A stretch of DNA of 64,000 nucleotides from Kosakonia sp. BYX6 (GCF_038449125.1 NZ_CP151800.1:1522406-1586405), one strand, 5' to 3'. Numbered from the stretch's first letter, positions 1 through 12,774 are shown. Translations and numbers: made by a program. Notes: generated by a model not told the origin, from the sequence alone.

Positions 1-881
1 AGGTTTTCGGCGCTGACGCAATGCGCAGCCCGCGTGGTCTGAAAGCGGTGGGCCCTTATGTGGTGACCAAAGCGATGGCGTCTGCGGTATCCGCTTGCCT
101 CGCAACACCATTCAAAATCCACGGCGTTAACTACTCAATCAGTTCCGCGTGTGCAACTTCCGCACACTGCATCGGTAACGCGGTAGAACAAATTCAACTG
201 GGCAAACAGGACATCGTTTTTGCTGGCGGCGGCGAGGAGCTGTGCTGGGAAATGGCCTGTGAGTTCGATGCCATGGGCGCGCTGTCCACCAAATACAACG
301 AAACCCCAGAAAAAGCCTCCCGTACTTATGATACAAACCGCGATGGTTTTGTTATCGCAGGCGGCGGCGGTATGGTCGTTGTTGAAGAACTTGAACACGC
401 CCTGGCGCGCGGTGCGCACATCTATGCTGAAATCGTGGGCTATGGCGCAACTTCCGATGGTGCCGATATGGTTGCGCCGTCAGGTGAAGGTGCGGTGCGC
501 TGCATGAAGATGGCGATGGCCGATCTGGATGCGCCGATTGACTACCTGAACTCCCACGGGACTTCCACACCGGTTGGCGACGTGAAAGAGCTGGGCGCAA
601 TCCGTGAAGTGTTTGGCGACAACACGCCGGCTATTTCCGCGACCAAAGCCATGACCGGTCACTCCCTGGGCGCAGCGGGCGTGCAGGAAGCCATCTACTC
701 TCTGCTGATGCTGGAACACGGCTTTATCGCGCCGAGCATCAACATTGAAGAGCTGGACGAGCAAGCGGCGGGCATGAATATTGTGACTAAACCGACCGAG
801 CAAGCGCTGACCACGGTAATGTCCAATAGCTTCGGTTTCGGTGGCACCAATGCCACTTTAGTCATGCGCAAGCTGAAATAA
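1..881 (+). CDS. fabB: 3-oxoacyl-[ACP] synthase I (KAS I), 3' part
   Basis: This is the C-terminal part of beta-ketoacyl-ACP synthase I, which condenses malonyl-ACP with acyl-ACP in fatty-acid elongation and is needed for unsaturated fatty acids. The frame is open from base 3 to the stop, giving 292 residues; the family has about 406, so roughly 113 N-terminal residues lie outside the window. The catalytic cysteine is in SISSACATS, and the two catalytic histidines are in [11 protein letters not shown] and [10 protein letters not shown], so the thiolase-fold active site is intact. The glycine-rich SFGFGGTNA end is typical. The gene is followed by an ERIC element and a terminator hairpin. Truncation is only due to the window edge. 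Confidence 0.98.
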   Translation, partial: VFGADAMRSPRGLKAVGPYVVTKAMASAVSACLATPFKIHGVNYSISSACATSAHCIGNAVEQIQLGKQDIVFAGGGEELCWEMACEFDAMGALSTKYNETPEKASRTYDTNRDGFVIAGGGGMVVVEELEHALARGAHIYAEIVGYGATSDGADMVAPSGEGAVRCMKMAMADLDAPIDYLNSHGTSTPVGDVKELGAIREVFGDNTPAISATKAMTGHSLGAAGVQEAIYSLLMLEHGFIAPSINIEELDEQAAGMNIVTKPTEQALTTVMSNSFGFGGTNATLVMRKLK

Positions 882-883
882 TT

Positions 884-1013
884 AGACACGTCATCTTTCA
901 CGCTGCCTCTTTGTTGGCTGCGTCTGCAAACCCCGGTCACTGACTTGAGTAAGCTCCTGGGGACTCACAGACTTGCCGCCGCGATGCATCACATCATGAA
1001 TGATTTTGTGTCT
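884..1013. repeat. ERIC (intergenic repeat unit) element
   Basis: About 130 bp just after the fabB stop match the ERIC family. The core contains GTAAGCTCCTGGGGACTCAC, nearly the classic ERIC1R primer sequence, preceded by CCCCGGTCACTGACTT, which corresponds to the reverse complement of the ERIC2 region. The ends are inverted (AGACAC at 884-889, GTGTCT at 1008-1013) and the whole unit is an imperfect palindrome. ERIC units are non-coding and, when transcribed, fold in mRNA. Here the element lies between the fabB stop and its terminator, so it is in the fabB 3' UTR. Confidence 0.85.
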
Positions 1014-1024
1014 GGATTTTTATG

Positions 1025-1048
1025 AAGGGAGCCAATGGCTCCCTTTTT
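1025..1048 (+). terminator. Rho-independent terminator after fabB
   Basis: A 9-bp perfect stem (AAGGGAGCC / GGCTCCCTT) with a 3-base loop runs straight into a T tract. It lies downstream of fabB and its ERIC element and upstream of yfcJ. Confidence 0.85.
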
Positions 1049-1215
1049 AGCGCATTGACAACTTGCGGCTGCGACAGGCAAACTCCCATCCCAACATTGT
1101 CGTTACGATAATGCGTAAGCGTTTAACGTTAACCAACGCACCCTTAATCCTGAGACTCAGGTGGAGGGGGCGTGGTTATTTCCGATCTCGCCTTACTCTG
1201 CTTTTGGAGTAACGC

Positions 1216-3938
<2,723 letters not shown>

Positions 3939-3955
3939 ATCAGGTTCGTTTGTTC

Positions 3956-4011
3956 GCCGGATGGCGCTGACGCTTATCCGGCCTACAAAACCCTCAAATC
4001 CGCCATCCGGC
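3956..4011. repeat. REP/BIME between convergent genes
   Basis: A REP unit (GCCGGATGGCG...CTTATCCGGCCTAC, 3956-3989) is followed by an inverted partial unit (CCGCCATCCGGC, 4000-4011). It sits between the convergent 3' ends of the phospho-beta-glucosidase gene and flk. Confidence 0.8.
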
Positions 4012-4016
4012 AATAG

Positions 4017-5027
4017 TCAAATAACCAGCCAAATAAGCGCGAATGCCACCAGCAGCGCAATAAAGAACAACCCCGGACGCACAGAGATGGCTTTAACAGC
4101 ATCCACGAGCGGTGCGACGAAGGGGCTGTAAATCGGCTGAATATCACGCACTTCAATCATGCCCGATGCCCGCTCGGTGCGGCGCAAGAAGATCTGATTG
4201 AGAAGATCCTGCACCTGCGCGGTGGTCAGCACCGTCTGCGGCGTCACCTGCCATGTCTGCTGGGCATACTCGGTCATCCCTCGCCATTCGCCATCATCCA
4301 GCGGCTGTTTCAGCGCGGCTTGCACGGTGTGCAGCGTCGGCGCGGTATGCGTGCTCACCGTTTGGCGCGCCTGTAGCCAGGTCATCAGCGGCGTAAAATG
4401 CTTCGCCGGGATCAGATCGCCGGTTTTCACGCCGGAAAGCTCCATCATCGATTGCCAGATAAGCTTGCTGGACTCGCCCGTGGCTGCTGCCAGCTTGGTG
4501 ACCGCCTGGTTCAGCGAGCTATGTTCCGCAGGCAGCAATGGGCGCTCGGTTGCCGGGCGCTGCTGCGGCTGCGGAATAGTAATTTGGTTGTTCTGCAACA
4601 TCGTCAGCACAGTTTTCATTTGCTGCGGCGTAAGCTGGCTGAGCGCCGTCTGGCCGAACTGCTGACGAATAAAATCACTCACCGCCTGGCGGTTATTCCC
4701 CTGGCTCAACAGCTCCGTCAGCTGTGTCACCACCTGGCGCGAAGTCTGGTTTTGCGATGCCGTTTCCATGCGCTGATTGAGATTTTGCTCCGCCGCCGGA
4801 AAGTGGCGCGACAGCAGCGGCGCATCGTTCTTCAGCCCTAAATCATGTTTCACGCCCGCCCACACCTCAGCGCTTTGCTGCTGAGTCAGGGCGATCAGGC
4901 GAATGACCAGCCGCTCCAGCACAGTGCGCTGCATGGTGGACAATGGTTGCTCACCGACGGGATTGGCGGCTTGTGTTGGCTCTTGCCCGGGAGGGCGCGC
5001 AGGCGCACCCTGAATGGGTTGGATCAT
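4017..5027 (-). CDS. flk: Flagella biosynthesis regulator Flk
   Basis: Flk is a tail-anchored inner-membrane protein that couples flagellar assembly checkpoints (P- and L-ring completion, FlgM secretion) to late-gene expression. This 336-residue protein (E. coli about 331) is rich in Gln, Thr and Pro, mostly hydrophilic, and ends in one hydrophobic segment (about residues 317-335, [18 protein letters not shown]) without further tail, the expected topology. It is divergent from pdxB, as in E. coli. The ATG at 5027 follows AAGAGGAAACCG. Presence of flk and cheV implies a flagellated organism. Confidence 0.9.
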   Translation of the reverse strand: MIQPIQGAPARPPGQEPTQAANPVGEQPLSTMQRTVLERLVIRLIALTQQQSAEVWAGVKHDLGLKNDAPLLSRHFPAAEQNLNQRMETASQNQTSRQVVTQLTELLSQGNNRQAVSDFIRQQFGQTALSQLTPQQMKTVLTMLQNNQITIPQPQQRPATERPLLPAEHSSLNQAVTKLAAATGESSKLIWQSMMELSGVKTGDLIPAKHFTPLMTWLQARQTVSTHTAPTLHTVQAALKQPLDDGEWRGMTEYAQQTWQVTPQTVLTTAQVQDLLNQIFLRRTERASGMIEVRDIQPIYSPFVAPLVDAVKAISVRPGLFFIALLVAFALIWLVI

Positions 5028-5137
5028 CGGTTTCCTCTTACTCTCGCATGGCGGTGGTCGGCATTGCGGGTATGCCTGGCGGCGAGATTATGGCACACTT
5101 GCGCGCTCAACTCCCGTTCTCAAACAGGTACTGTAGC

Positions 5138-6274
5138 GTGAAAATCCTTGTTGATGAAAATATGCCTTACGCCCGCGATCTTTTTAGCCGCCTGGGCGAC
5201 GTTAAAGCGGTTCCTGGGCGCCCGATCCCGGTAGCGGAACTGGCTGATGCGGATGCATTAATGGTGCGATCCGTCACAAAGGTTAATGACGGATTATTAC
5301 AAGGCACGGGTATCAAATTTGTCGGTACCGCAACGGCGGGCACCGATCATGTCGATGAGGAATTTCTGAAACAGGCGGGCATCGCCTTTTCTGCGGCACC
5401 GGGGTGTAACGCGATTGCTGTGGTCGAATACGTTTTCTCCTCGCTGCTGATGCTGGCGGAGCGCGACGGCTTTGCTTTACAGGATCGCACCGTCGGGATC
5501 GTCGGTGTGGGCAATGTCGGTGGTCGTTTGCAGGCGCGCCTGGAAGCGCTGGGCATTCGCACTTTGCTGTGCGATCCGCCGCGTGCCGATCGCGGTGATG
5601 CGGGCGATTTCCGCTCCCTCGATGAACTGGTCCGCGAAGCCGATGTGCTCACCTTCCATACCCCGCTGTTCAAAGACGGCCCTTATAAAACCCTGCATTT
5701 AGCGGACGACGCGCTACTGTCACGCCTGAAGCCTGGCACTGTTCTGATTAACGCCTGTCGTGGCCCGGTGGTGGATAACGCCGCACTGTTGCAGCGTTTG
5801 CAGGCAGGACAGGATCTCAGCGTGGTGCTGGATGTCTGGGAACTGGAGCCGGATCTCAATGTTGAGTTATTAAACCGCGTTGATATTGGTACCGCGCACA
5901 TTGCCGGTTACACGCTGGAAGGCAAAGCCCGTGGCACCACGCAGGTGTTTGAAGCTTATAGCGAATTTATCGGCCAGCGCCAACAAGTCGCGCTGGACAC
6001 CTTACTGCCGGTGCCGGAGTTTGGCCGTATTACGCTGCATGGTCCGCTTGAGCAGGCAACGCTAAAAAGGCTGGTGCATTTGGTGTATGATGTGCGCCGC
6101 GACGATGCTCAGCTGCGAAATGTGGCGGGCACTCCGGGTGAGTTCGATAAATTGCGTAAACATTATCTTGAGCGCCGCGAGTGGTCATCACTGTATGTGC
6201 AGTGCGATGACGCGGCTGCCGCGGCGTTGCTGCAAAAGCTGGGCTTCAACGCCGTACACAACCCGGTACGTTAA
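5138..6274 (+). CDS. pdxB: Erythronate-4-phosphate dehydrogenase
   Basis: PdxB oxidises 4-phospho-D-erythronate with NAD in the second step of the DXP-dependent pyridoxal-phosphate pathway. The 378 residues equal the E. coli length. The D-2-hydroxyacid dehydrogenase fold shows an N-terminal substrate domain, a Rossmann motif GVGNVGG near residue 125, the RGPVVDN region and a C-terminal PdxB dimerisation domain. Translation starts at GTG 5138, giving the conserved N-terminus [15 protein letters not shown]; in-frame upstream codons run back over the flk region and are not used by relatives. It is the first gene of a pdxB-usg-truA-dedA cluster. Confidence 0.96.
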   Translation: MKILVDENMPYARDLFSRLGDVKAVPGRPIPVAELADADALMVRSVTKVNDGLLQGTGIKFVGTATAGTDHVDEEFLKQAGIAFSAAPGCNAIAVVEYVFSSLLMLAERDGFALQDRTVGIVGVGNVGGRLQARLEALGIRTLLCDPPRADRGDAGDFRSLDELVREADVLTFHTPLFKDGPYKTLHLADDALLSRLKPGTVLINACRGPVVDNAALLQRLQAGQDLSVVLDVWELEPDLNVELLNRVDIGTAHIAGYTLEGKARGTTQVFEAYSEFIGQRQQVALDTLLPVPEFGRITLHGPLEQATLKRLVHLVYDVRRDDAQLRNVAGTPGEFDKLRKHYLERREWSSLYVQCDDAAAAALLQKLGFNAVHNPVR

Positions 6275-6289
6275 TGTCATCTTAATGCT

Positions 6290-6322
6290 CCCTGTTGGCG
6301 ACGCCGACAGGGACGCTTTTTT
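6290..6322 (+). terminator. Terminator hairpin between pdxB and usg
   Basis: A 10-bp stem (CCCTGTTGGC / GCCGACAGGG, one G-T pair) with a 3-base loop is followed by ACGC and six Ts. It lies in the 64-bp pdxB-usg gap and probably reduces read-through into usg-truA. Confidence 0.7.
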
Positions 6323-6338
6323 CCTGGAGTAAATCACC

Positions 6339-7352
6339 ATGTCTGAAGGCTGGAATATTGCCATTCTCGGTGCCACCGGCGCTGTCGGGGAAGCCTTGCT
6401 CGAAACGCTGGCAGAACGCCAGTTCCCGGTTGGCGAATTGTACGCGCTGGCGAGCCAAGAAAGCGCGGGTGAAAACCTGCGTTTTGCCGGTAAAACCGTG
6501 CGTGTTGAAGACGCTAAAGAATTCGACTGGGTACAGGCGCAACTGGCGTTTTTCGTCGCGGGCGCACAAGCCACGGCCGAGCATATTGAAGAAGCCACCA
6601 ACGCCGGTTGCCTGGTCATCGATGCCAGCGGTTTGTTTGCACTTGAGCCGGATGTGCCGCTGGTGATGCCGGATGTGAACCCATTCGTGCTGGCCGATTA
6701 CCGCAACCGTAACATTGTTGCCGTACCGGACAGCCTGACCAGCCAACTGCTGGCCGCGTTGAAACCGCTGATCGACGAAGGTGGTTTGTCGCGCATTGCC
6801 GTGACCAGCATGCTCTCTGTTTCCCGCAACGGTAAACAAGCCGTCGATGCGCTGGCAGGGCAAAGCGCCAAGCTGCTCAGCGGTGTCCCGGTTGATGAAG
6901 ACGACTACTTTGGCCGCCAACTGGCATTCAACATGTTGCCATTGCTGCCAGACAGCGAAGGCAGCGTGCGCGAAGAGCGCGTGATCATCGACCAAATGCG
7001 CAAAATCTTGCAGGACGATGGTTTAATGGTTTCTGCGAATTGTGTGCAATCACCGGTGTTTTATGGCCATGCGCAGATGGTGAACTTCGAAGCGCTGCGC
7101 CCGCTGGCGGCAGAAGAAGCCCGCGATGCGTTTGCCCGTTTTGAGGATATCGCGCTTTCCGAAGCGAACGATTTCCCAACACAGGTTGGCGATGCGTCTG
7201 GTCAGGCGCACCTTTCCGTTGGCTGCGTGCGGAATGATTACGGTATGCCGGAGCAGATTCAGTTCTGGTCGGTTGCCGATAACGTGCGTTTTGGCGGCGC
7301 GCTGATGTCAGTGAAAATTGCCGAAAAATTAGTGCAGGAGTATCTGTACTGA
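6339..7352 (+). CDS. usg: USG-1 protein, aspartate-semialdehyde-dehydrogenase-like
   Basis: This 337-residue protein belongs to the aspartate-semialdehyde dehydrogenase family, with an N-terminal Rossmann motif [12 protein letters not shown] and a C-terminal dimerisation domain. USG-1 lies upstream of truA in enterobacteria. Where a true Asd has the catalytic cysteine, around residue 130 of this family, the sequence here reads [12 protein letters not shown] with no cysteine, so it is unlikely to be an active Asd; its real function is unknown. The start follows CTGGAG. The stop overlaps the truA start by one base (TGATG), indicating translational coupling. Confidence 0.92.
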   Translation: MSEGWNIAILGATGAVGEALLETLAERQFPVGELYALASQESAGENLRFAGKTVRVEDAKEFDWVQAQLAFFVAGAQATAEHIEEATNAGCLVIDASGLFALEPDVPLVMPDVNPFVLADYRNRNIVAVPDSLTSQLLAALKPLIDEGGLSRIAVTSMLSVSRNGKQAVDALAGQSAKLLSGVPVDEDDYFGRQLAFNMLPLLPDSEGSVREERVIIDQMRKILQDDGLMVSANCVQSPVFYGHAQMVNFEALRPLAAEEARDAFARFEDIALSEANDFPTQVGDASGQAHLSVGCVRNDYGMPEQIQFWSVADNVRFGGALMSVKIAEKLVQEYLY

Positions 7353-8164
7353 TGCAGGACGAAGCAAAAGCGCCGGTCTACAAAATTGCGCTTGGCATTG
7401 AGTATGACGGCAGCAAATATTATGGCTGGCAGCGCCAGCAAGAAGTGCGCAGCGTGCAGGAAAAGCTGGAAAAAGCGCTCTCGCAGGTCGCCAATGAGCC
7501 GATTTCCGTGTTTTGCGCCGGACGTACCGATGCCGGCGTGCATGCGACCGGACAGGTGGTGCATTTTGAAACCACCGCGCTGCGTAAAGGCGCGGCCTGG
7601 ACATTGGGCGTAAATGCGAATTTACCTGGAGACATCGCGGTTCGTTGGGTCAAAGATGTCCCGGATGATTTTCATGCACGCTTTAGTGCCACGGCTCGCC
7701 GTTACCGCTACGTCATTTACAATCATCGGTTACGCCCGGCGGTGCTTGGCCACGGCGTAACGCATTATCATCAACCGCTCGACGCAGAGCGGATGCACCG
7801 CGCGGCGCAGTGTCTGATCGGCGAAAACGACTTTACCTCGTTTCGTGCGGTGCAGTGCCAGTCGCGCACCCCATGGCGTAACCTGATGCACATCAACGTC
7901 AGCCGCTATGGCGCTTATATTGTGGTCGATATCAAAGCCAATGCCTTTGTACATCATATGGTCAGGAATATTGTCGGCAGCCTGATGGAAGTGGGTGCCC
8001 ACAACCAGCCGGAGAGCTGGATAGCAGAGTTGCTGGCGGTAAAGGACAGAACGCTGGCGGCAGCAACGGCGAAAGCGGAAGGGCTGTATCTGGTGTCGGT
8101 GGATTACCCATCACATTTTGACCTTCCCTCAGCGCCTATGGGCCCGCTGTTCCTGGCGGACTAG
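7352..8164 (+). CDS. truA: tRNA pseudouridine(38-40) synthase TruA
   Basis: TruA converts uridines 38, 39 and 40 in the anticodon arm of many tRNAs to pseudouridine, including in tRNA-His, where it affects his attenuation. The 270-residue protein matches the family length. The catalytic aspartate is in [11 protein letters not shown] (D60), and the conserved FHARFSA and YRYVIYN segments are present. The start overlaps the usg stop by one base. Confidence 0.97.
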   Translation: MQDEAKAPVYKIALGIEYDGSKYYGWQRQQEVRSVQEKLEKALSQVANEPISVFCAGRTDAGVHATGQVVHFETTALRKGAAWTLGVNANLPGDIAVRWVKDVPDDFHARFSATARRYRYVIYNHRLRPAVLGHGVTHYHQPLDAERMHRAAQCLIGENDFTSFRAVQCQSRTPWRNLMHINVSRYGAYIVVDIKANAFVHHMVRNIVGSLMEVGAHNQPESWIAELLAVKDRTLAAATAKAEGLYLVSVDYPSHFDLPSAPMGPLFLAD

Positions 8165-8189
8165 TCGCAACTGAAAAAGGCATAAGTAC

Positions 8190-8849
8190 ATGGACTTAAT
8201 ACGCTTCCTTATTGATTTCATCCTGCACATTGACGTTCACCTGGCGGAGCTGGTCGCGCAATACGGCATCTGGGTTTACGCGATCCTGTTTCTCATACTG
8301 TTTTGCGAAACCGGGCTGGTCGTCACGCCATTTTTGCCGGGTGATTCTCTGCTGTTTGTCGCGGGTGCGCTGGCCTCGCTCGGCACCAACGATCTGAATG
8401 TGCATATGATGGTGGTACTGATGCTGATTGCCGCGATTGCGGGCGATGCGGTGAACTACACCATCGGGCGGTTATTTGGTGAGCGGCTTTTCAGTAATCC
8501 CAATTCAAAGATTTTCCGCCGTAGCTATCTCGATAAAACCCATCAGTTTTATGAGAAACACGGGGGTAAAACCATTATCCTGGCGCGTTTTGTGCCGATC
8601 GTGCGTACTTTTGCGCCTTTTGTCGCAGGCATGGGGCACATGTCCTATCGCCATTTTGCCCTGTTCAACGTGGCTGGCGCGGTGCTTTGGGTGTTACTGT
8701 TTACCTACGCTGGGTACTTCTTTGGCACCATCCCGATGATTCAGGAGAATCTTAAGCTGCTGATTGTCGGAATTATCGTGGTGTCTATACTTCCCGGAGT
8801 GTTTGAGATTATTCGCCACCGCCGCGCAGCATCACGGCAGGCAAAATAA
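8190..8849 (+). CDS. dedA: DedA family membrane protein
   Basis: This is a 219-residue inner-membrane protein of the DedA/SNARE-associated (VTT) family. DedA relatives are thought to flip or recycle undecaprenyl phosphate or phospholipids and to support membrane potential and envelope integrity; substrate assignment for this paralogue is not certain. The family signature is visible: [19 protein letters not shown] near residue 40 (E and D are conserved acidic residues) and [20 protein letters not shown] near residue 135 (conserved arginines). It lies 25 bp after truA, likely in the same transcript. Confidence 0.95.
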   Translation: MDLIRFLIDFILHIDVHLAELVAQYGIWVYAILFLILFCETGLVVTPFLPGDSLLFVAGALASLGTNDLNVHMMVVLMLIAAIAGDAVNYTIGRLFGERLFSNPNSKIFRRSYLDKTHQFYEKHGGKTIILARFVPIVRTFAPFVAGMGHMSYRHFALFNVAGAVLWVLLFTYAGYFFGTIPMIQENLKLLIVGIIVVSILPGVFEIIRHRRAASRQAK

Positions 8850-8952
8850 GACCTCATCGGCGGTTCGACCACTTTTTTATCCCAAGTTGCGAACCGTTAT
8901 GTTTTAATGTGCCCCATTTATGGGCTACCAGGTTCATGTATAAAGGTTATCA

Positions 8953-9867
8953 ATGAGCTGGATTGAAAGAATTAAGAGCAATATTACCCCCACCCGTAAG
9001 GCGAGCATTCCTGAAGGCGTGTGGACAAAATGCGATAGCTGCGGTCAGGTGCTGTATCGCGCCGAACTGGAGCGTAACCTTGAGGTCTGCCCGAAATGTG
9101 ACCACCACATGCGGATGTCAGCGCGTAATCGCCTGCATAGCCTGTTGGATGAAGGTTCAATGGTGGAACTGGGTAGCGAGCTTGAGCCAAAAGATGTGCT
9201 GAAGTTCCGCGACTCCAAAAAATACAAAGACCGTCTGGCGTCAGCCCAGAAAGAGACCGGCGAGAAAGATGCGCTGGTGGTGATGAAAGGCACACTGCAC
9301 GGCATGCCGGTAGTCGCGGCGGCATTTGAGTTCGCCTTTATGGGCGGTTCAATGGGTTCCGTTGTTGGCGCGCGCTTTGTGCGTGCGGTCGAGCAGGCGC
9401 TGGAAGATAACTGCCCAATGATCTGCTTCTCCGCTTCCGGCGGCGCGCGTATGCAAGAAGCGTTGATGTCGCTGATGCAGATGGCGAAAACCTCTGCGGC
9501 GCTGGCAAAAATGCAGGAACGCGGTCTGCCGTACATTTCTGTATTGACCGACCCGACCATGGGCGGTGTTTCCGCCAGTTTCGCCATGCTGGGTGATTTG
9601 AACATCGCCGAGCCGAAAGCACTGATTGGCTTTGCTGGCCCGCGCGTTATCGAGCAGACGGTGCGTGAAAAACTGCCAGCTGGCTTCCAGCGCAGTGAGT
9701 TCCTGATTGAAAAAGGCGCTATCGATATGATCATCCGCCGCCCGGAACTGCGTCTCAAACTGGCGCGTATCCTGGCGAAGCTAATGAATCTGCCGGCGCC
9801 GGATCCAGAAGAAACGCATGTTGGCACGGTGATTCCTGCTGTGCCAGATCAGGAAGGCGAAGCCTGA
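8953..9867 (+). CDS. accD: Acetyl-CoA carboxylase carboxyltransferase subunit beta
   Basis: AccD pairs with AccA to transfer the carboxyl group from carboxybiotin to acetyl-CoA, making malonyl-CoA for fatty-acid synthesis. The 304-residue protein has the N-terminal zinc ribbon C27-x2-C30-x15-C46-x2-C49 and a crotonase-fold core with [10 protein letters not shown] and [12 protein letters not shown]. The zinc ribbon can also bind accA/accD mRNA in E. coli, a known autoregulation. The gene is preceded by a 103-bp gap that probably holds its own promoter and is followed by a terminator. Confidence 0.98.
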   Translation: MSWIERIKSNITPTRKASIPEGVWTKCDSCGQVLYRAELERNLEVCPKCDHHMRMSARNRLHSLLDEGSMVELGSELEPKDVLKFRDSKKYKDRLASAQKETGEKDALVVMKGTLHGMPVVAAAFEFAFMGGSMGSVVGARFVRAVEQALEDNCPMICFSASGGARMQEALMSLMQMAKTSAALAKMQERGLPYISVLTDPTMGGVSASFAMLGDLNIAEPKALIGFAGPRVIEQTVREKLPAGFQRSEFLIEKGAIDMIIRRPELRLKLARILAKLMNLPAPDPEETHVGTVIPAVPDQEGEA

Positions 9868-9875
9868 TAATACTG

Positions 9876-9910
9876 AAGGGCAGAGCCACAGGCGCTGCCC
9901 TTTTGCTTTT
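9876..9910 (+). terminator. Terminator hairpin after accD
   Basis: An 8-bp stem (AAGGGCAG / CTGCCCTT) with an 11-base loop is followed by TTGCTTTT. It lies between accD and folC. Confidence 0.75.
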
Positions 9911-9936
9911 CAAAACGCACATTCTCAACGGGCATC

Positions 9937-11205
9937 ATGGAAACAAAACGTATTCCGCAAGCCACGTCGCCCCTGGCCGCGTGGCTTTCTTATTTGGAAA
10001 ACCTGCACAGTAAAACCATCGATCTGGGTCTTGAGCGCGTAAGCCAGGTTGCGGCGCGTCTTGATGTACTGCGTCCCGCGCCTTTTGTCTTTACTGTCGC
10101 CGGGACCAATGGCAAAGGCACAACCTGCCGCACACTTGAAGCTGTTCTTTTGGCGGCGGGTTATCGCGTTGGCGTTTACAGCTCTCCGCATCTGGTGCGT
10201 TACACCGAGCGCGTGCGCGTGCAGGGGGGCGAACTGGCGGAAAGTGCGCACACGCAATCTTTCGCCGAGATTGAAGCCGTGCGCGGTGAAATTTCTCTGA
10301 GCTATTTTGAATTCGGCACGCTGTCAGCGCTGTGGCTGTTTAAACAGGCGCAGCTGGACGTGGTGATCCTCGAAGTCGGGCTGGGTGGTCGTTTAGACGC
10401 AACCAATATGGTCGATGCCGATGTCGCCGTGGTGACCAGTATCGCCCTGGATCATACCGACTGGCTGGGGCCGGATCGCGAAAGCATCGGGCGCGAAAAA
10501 GCCGGTATCTTCCGCGCGGGCAAGCCTGCGGTGGTGGGCGAGCCGGATATGCCGCACACCATTGCCGATGTGGCGCAGGAAACAGGCGCGCAGCTGTTGC
10601 GCCGTGGCGTTGACTGGCGTTACGAAGTCGACGCAAATGGCTGGCACTTTAGCGATGCGCAGGGTGAACTGCGTGATTTGCCGTTGCCGCAGGTGCCGCA
10701 ACCGAATGCCGCGACCGCGCTTGCCGCGCTTCGCGCCAGCAAACTGGATGTGAGCGAGCAGGCGATTCGCGACGGTATCGCTAACGCGATTTTACCGGGA
10801 CGTTTTCAGATTGTGAGCGAGTCGCCGCGTTTGATCCTCGATGTCGCGCATAATCCGCATGCCGCGGGCTATCTTGCCGGGCGTCTGGCTGCGCTGCCGA
10901 AAACCGGGCGCGTGCTGGCGGTGGTCGGCATGCTGCATGATAAAGACATCAAAGGAACACTTGCCTGTCTGGAGCCGGTGGTCGATAGCTGGTATTGTGC
11001 CCCTCTGGAAGGGCCGCGCGGTGCAACGGCAGAGCAACTGCTGGCGCATCTGAAATCGGGCCAATCATGGCCGGATGTTGCACAGGCCTGGCAGGCGGCA
11101 ATGGCAGACGCTAACGCCTGCGATACCGTGTTAGTGTGTGGATCGTTCCACACGGTGGCGCATGTCATGGAAGCGATGGACGCGGGGAGAACCGGTGGCA
11201 AGTAA
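9937..11205 (+). CDS. folC: Dihydrofolate synthase / folylpolyglutamate synthase
   Basis: FolC ligates L-glutamate to dihydropteroate and then extends folate polyglutamate chains using ATP. The 422-residue Mur-ligase-type enzyme has the P-loop GTNGKGTT (residues 56-63), the SYFEFGTLSAL region, EVGLGGRLDATN (magnesium/omega-loop region), and a C-terminal glutamate-ligase domain with LDVAHNPHA. It overlaps the dedD start by 11 bp, so the two are translationally linked. Confidence 0.97.
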   Translation: METKRIPQATSPLAAWLSYLENLHSKTIDLGLERVSQVAARLDVLRPAPFVFTVAGTNGKGTTCRTLEAVLLAAGYRVGVYSSPHLVRYTERVRVQGGELAESAHTQSFAEIEAVRGEISLSYFEFGTLSALWLFKQAQLDVVILEVGLGGRLDATNMVDADVAVVTSIALDHTDWLGPDRESIGREKAGIFRAGKPAVVGEPDMPHTIADVAQETGAQLLRRGVDWRYEVDANGWHFSDAQGELRDLPLPQVPQPNAATALAALRASKLDVSEQAIRDGIANAILPGRFQIVSESPRLILDVAHNPHAAGYLAGRLAALPKTGRVLAVVGMLHDKDIKGTLACLEPVVDSWYCAPLEGPRGATAEQLLAHLKSGQSWPDVAQAWQAAMADANACDTVLVCGSFHTVAHVMEAMDAGRTGGK

Positions 11206-11884
11206 GTTTCAGAACCGTTTGATGGGCACCATTGTGCTGGTCGCGCTCGGGGTCATTATTCTTCCCGGGCTGCTCGACGGGCAGAAAAAGCATTACCAGG
11301 ATGAGTTCGCGGCGATCCCGCTGGTGCCAAAACCAGGCGATCGCGATGAGCCGGATATGATGCCAGCGGCAACTCAGGCGCTCCCGGCCCAGCCGCCGGA
11401 AGGTGCGGCTGAAGAGGTGCGGGCCGGAGATGCGGAATCGCCATCGTTGGATGCGTCCAGACTGGTGGCAAACAGCGATCCCGATCCGGAAGTTGCCAGT
11501 TCGCCGGTTGTGACGCCGAAGCCGAAACCGGCCGAGAAGCCGCAGCCAAAACCTCAGCCACAGCAGCAGACTGCGCCGCGCGAGCAGCAGCAGGCAGCGA
11601 ACGAGACGCCAAAAGTGCAGGATGATAAATCCGCCCCGACTGGCAAAGCGTATGTGGTGCAACTGGGTGCGCTGAAGAACGCGGATAAAGTGAATGAAGT
11701 GGTGAGCAAATTGCGCGGCGCGGGTTATCGCGTTTACACGTCGCCGACAACGCCCGTTCAGGGTAAAATCACCCGCATTCTGGTGGGACCCGATGCCTCA
11801 CGGGATAAGTTAAAAGATTCACTTGGCGAGCTTAAACAGTTGTCAGGTTTAAGCGGCGTGGTGATGGGTTACAGCGCTAATTAA
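11195..11884 (+). CDS. dedD: Cell division protein DedD (SPOR domain)
   Basis: DedD is a septal-ring protein that promotes FtsI/FtsW-dependent septal peptidoglycan synthesis. The 229-residue protein (E. coli 220) has a short cytoplasmic tail, one transmembrane helix (about residues 10-25, GTIVLVALGVIILPGLL), a long Pro/Gln/Lys-rich periplasmic linker, and a C-terminal SPOR domain from about residue 150 (KAYVVQLGALKNADKVNEV) that binds denuded glycan. The GTG at 11195 gives the conserved N-terminus ASKFQNRL; an in-frame ATG farther upstream would lie deep in folC. The linker differs in length from E. coli, which is normal for low-complexity linkers. Confidence 0.95.
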   Translation: MASKFQNRLMGTIVLVALGVIILPGLLDGQKKHYQDEFAAIPLVPKPGDRDEPDMMPAATQALPAQPPEGAAEEVRAGDAESPSLDASRLVANSDPDPEVASSPVVTPKPKPAEKPQPKPQPQQQTAPREQQQAANETPKVQDDKSAPTGKAYVVQLGALKNADKVNEVVSKLRGAGYRVYTSPTTPVQGKITRILVGPDASRDKLKDSLGELKQLSGLSGVVMGYSAN

Positions 11885-12033
11885 CAGGTCAACCTCGCTT
11901 CGTTTTACAGGCAAAAAGCCGTGAAACAGGGCGGGGGAAACCGATAAAACCTACGCCCGAAGAGGCCAAAGTTGCGATGGCGTTGAATATTTTTTCAGCG
12001 CCATTTTTATTTCCGCGCGGGAAGGAAATCCCT

Positions 12034-12049
12034 ACGCAAACGTTTTCTT
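12034..12049. promoter_or_regulatory. PurR operator (PUR box) of the cvpA-purF operon
   Basis: ACGCAAACGTTTTCTT is a full match to the 16-bp PurR consensus (ACGCAAACGTTTTCNT). A possible -10 (TAGAAT at 12057-12062) follows, so bound PurR with hypoxanthine or guanine would block transcription of cvpA-purF(-ubiX). Confidence 0.92.
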
Positions 12050-12105
12050 TTTCTGTTAGAATTCGCCCCGAACTGGACGACAGGGCGTAAAATCGTGGGA
12101 CATAT

Positions 12106-12594
12106 ATGGTCTGGATTGATTACGCCATCATTGCGGTGATTGGTTTTTCTTGTCTTGTAAGCTTGATCCGCGGCTTTGTTCGTGAAGCGTTATCGCTGGT
12201 AACCTGGGGCTGTGCCTTCTTTGTTGCCAGTCATTACTACACTTACCTGTCAGTTTGGTTCACGGGCTTTGACGACGAACTGGTACGTAATGGCATTGCC
12301 ATCGCTGTACTGTTTATCGCGACGTTGATTGTGGGCGCTATCGTTAACTATGTCATCGGTACGCTGGTGGAGAAAACCGGCCTGTCGGGTACAGACAGGG
12401 TGTTGGGGATCTGTTTTGGCGCGCTACGCGGCGTGCTGATCGTCGCCGCCATTCTGTTCTTCCTTGATACCTTTACAGGCTTGTCTAAAAGCGAAGACTG
12501 GCAAAAGTCGCAGCTTATCCCGCAATTCAGCTTCATCATCAGATGGTTTTTTGACTATCTGCAAAGCTCGTCGAGTTTCTTGCCCAGGGTCTAA
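12106..12594 (+). CDS. cvpA: Colicin V production protein CvpA
   Basis: CvpA is a 162-residue inner-membrane protein with about four helices. It is needed for colicin V production from plasmid genes and contributes to envelope and bile tolerance; its molecular role is unresolved. The start is an ATG in GGACATATATGG, and the sequence VWIDYAIIAVIGFSCLVSLIRGFVREALSL is typical of the N-terminus. It is the first gene behind the PUR box and so co-regulated with purF, from which it is separated by a long palindrome. Confidence 0.95.
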   Translation: MVWIDYAIIAVIGFSCLVSLIRGFVREALSLVTWGCAFFVASHYYTYLSVWFTGFDDELVRNGIAIAVLFIATLIVGAIVNYVIGTLVEKTGLSGTDRVLGICFGALRGVLIVAAILFFLDTFTGLSKSEDWQKSQLIPQFSFIIRWFFDYLQSSSSFLPRV

Positions 12595-12611
12595 GCCCTG
12601 AGATGTAGCTT

Positions 12612-12757
12612 AGAGTTTGGTTTATTAGGCTATTTTACTTGCCATTTTGAACCTGGGCAGTGCTCACAATCCTCGCGTACTACGTGTACGCTCCGGTTGT
12701 TGCGCGCTGTCCGTGTTCAAACTGTCTTCGACAATTACGCCTACTAAACCAAACTCT
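12612..12757. repeat. 146-bp palindromic repeat in the cvpA-purF gap (copy 1)
   Basis: Nearly the whole gap is one imperfect inverted repeat. The terminal arms (12612-12630 and 12739-12757) pair at 18 of 19 positions, and the interior keeps pairing down to GCGTAC/GTACGC around 12675-12690. The reverse complement aligns with the nuoL-nuoM palindrome at 55763-55879, sharing AGGCGT at the end, GTGAAC/TTGAAC, CAACCGGAGCGTAC and GAGGATTG. It ends 17 bp before the purF start, so it would form a large hairpin in the operon mRNA. The formal repeat name is not certain to me. Confidence 0.75.
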
Positions 12758-12774
12758 TAACGAGGAAAAGACGT

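Noticed and set aside
6339-7352. Calling usg an active aspartate-semialdehyde dehydrogenase
   Set aside because: The expected catalytic cysteine region reads DSLTSQLL without cysteine, and the gene context is that of USG-1.
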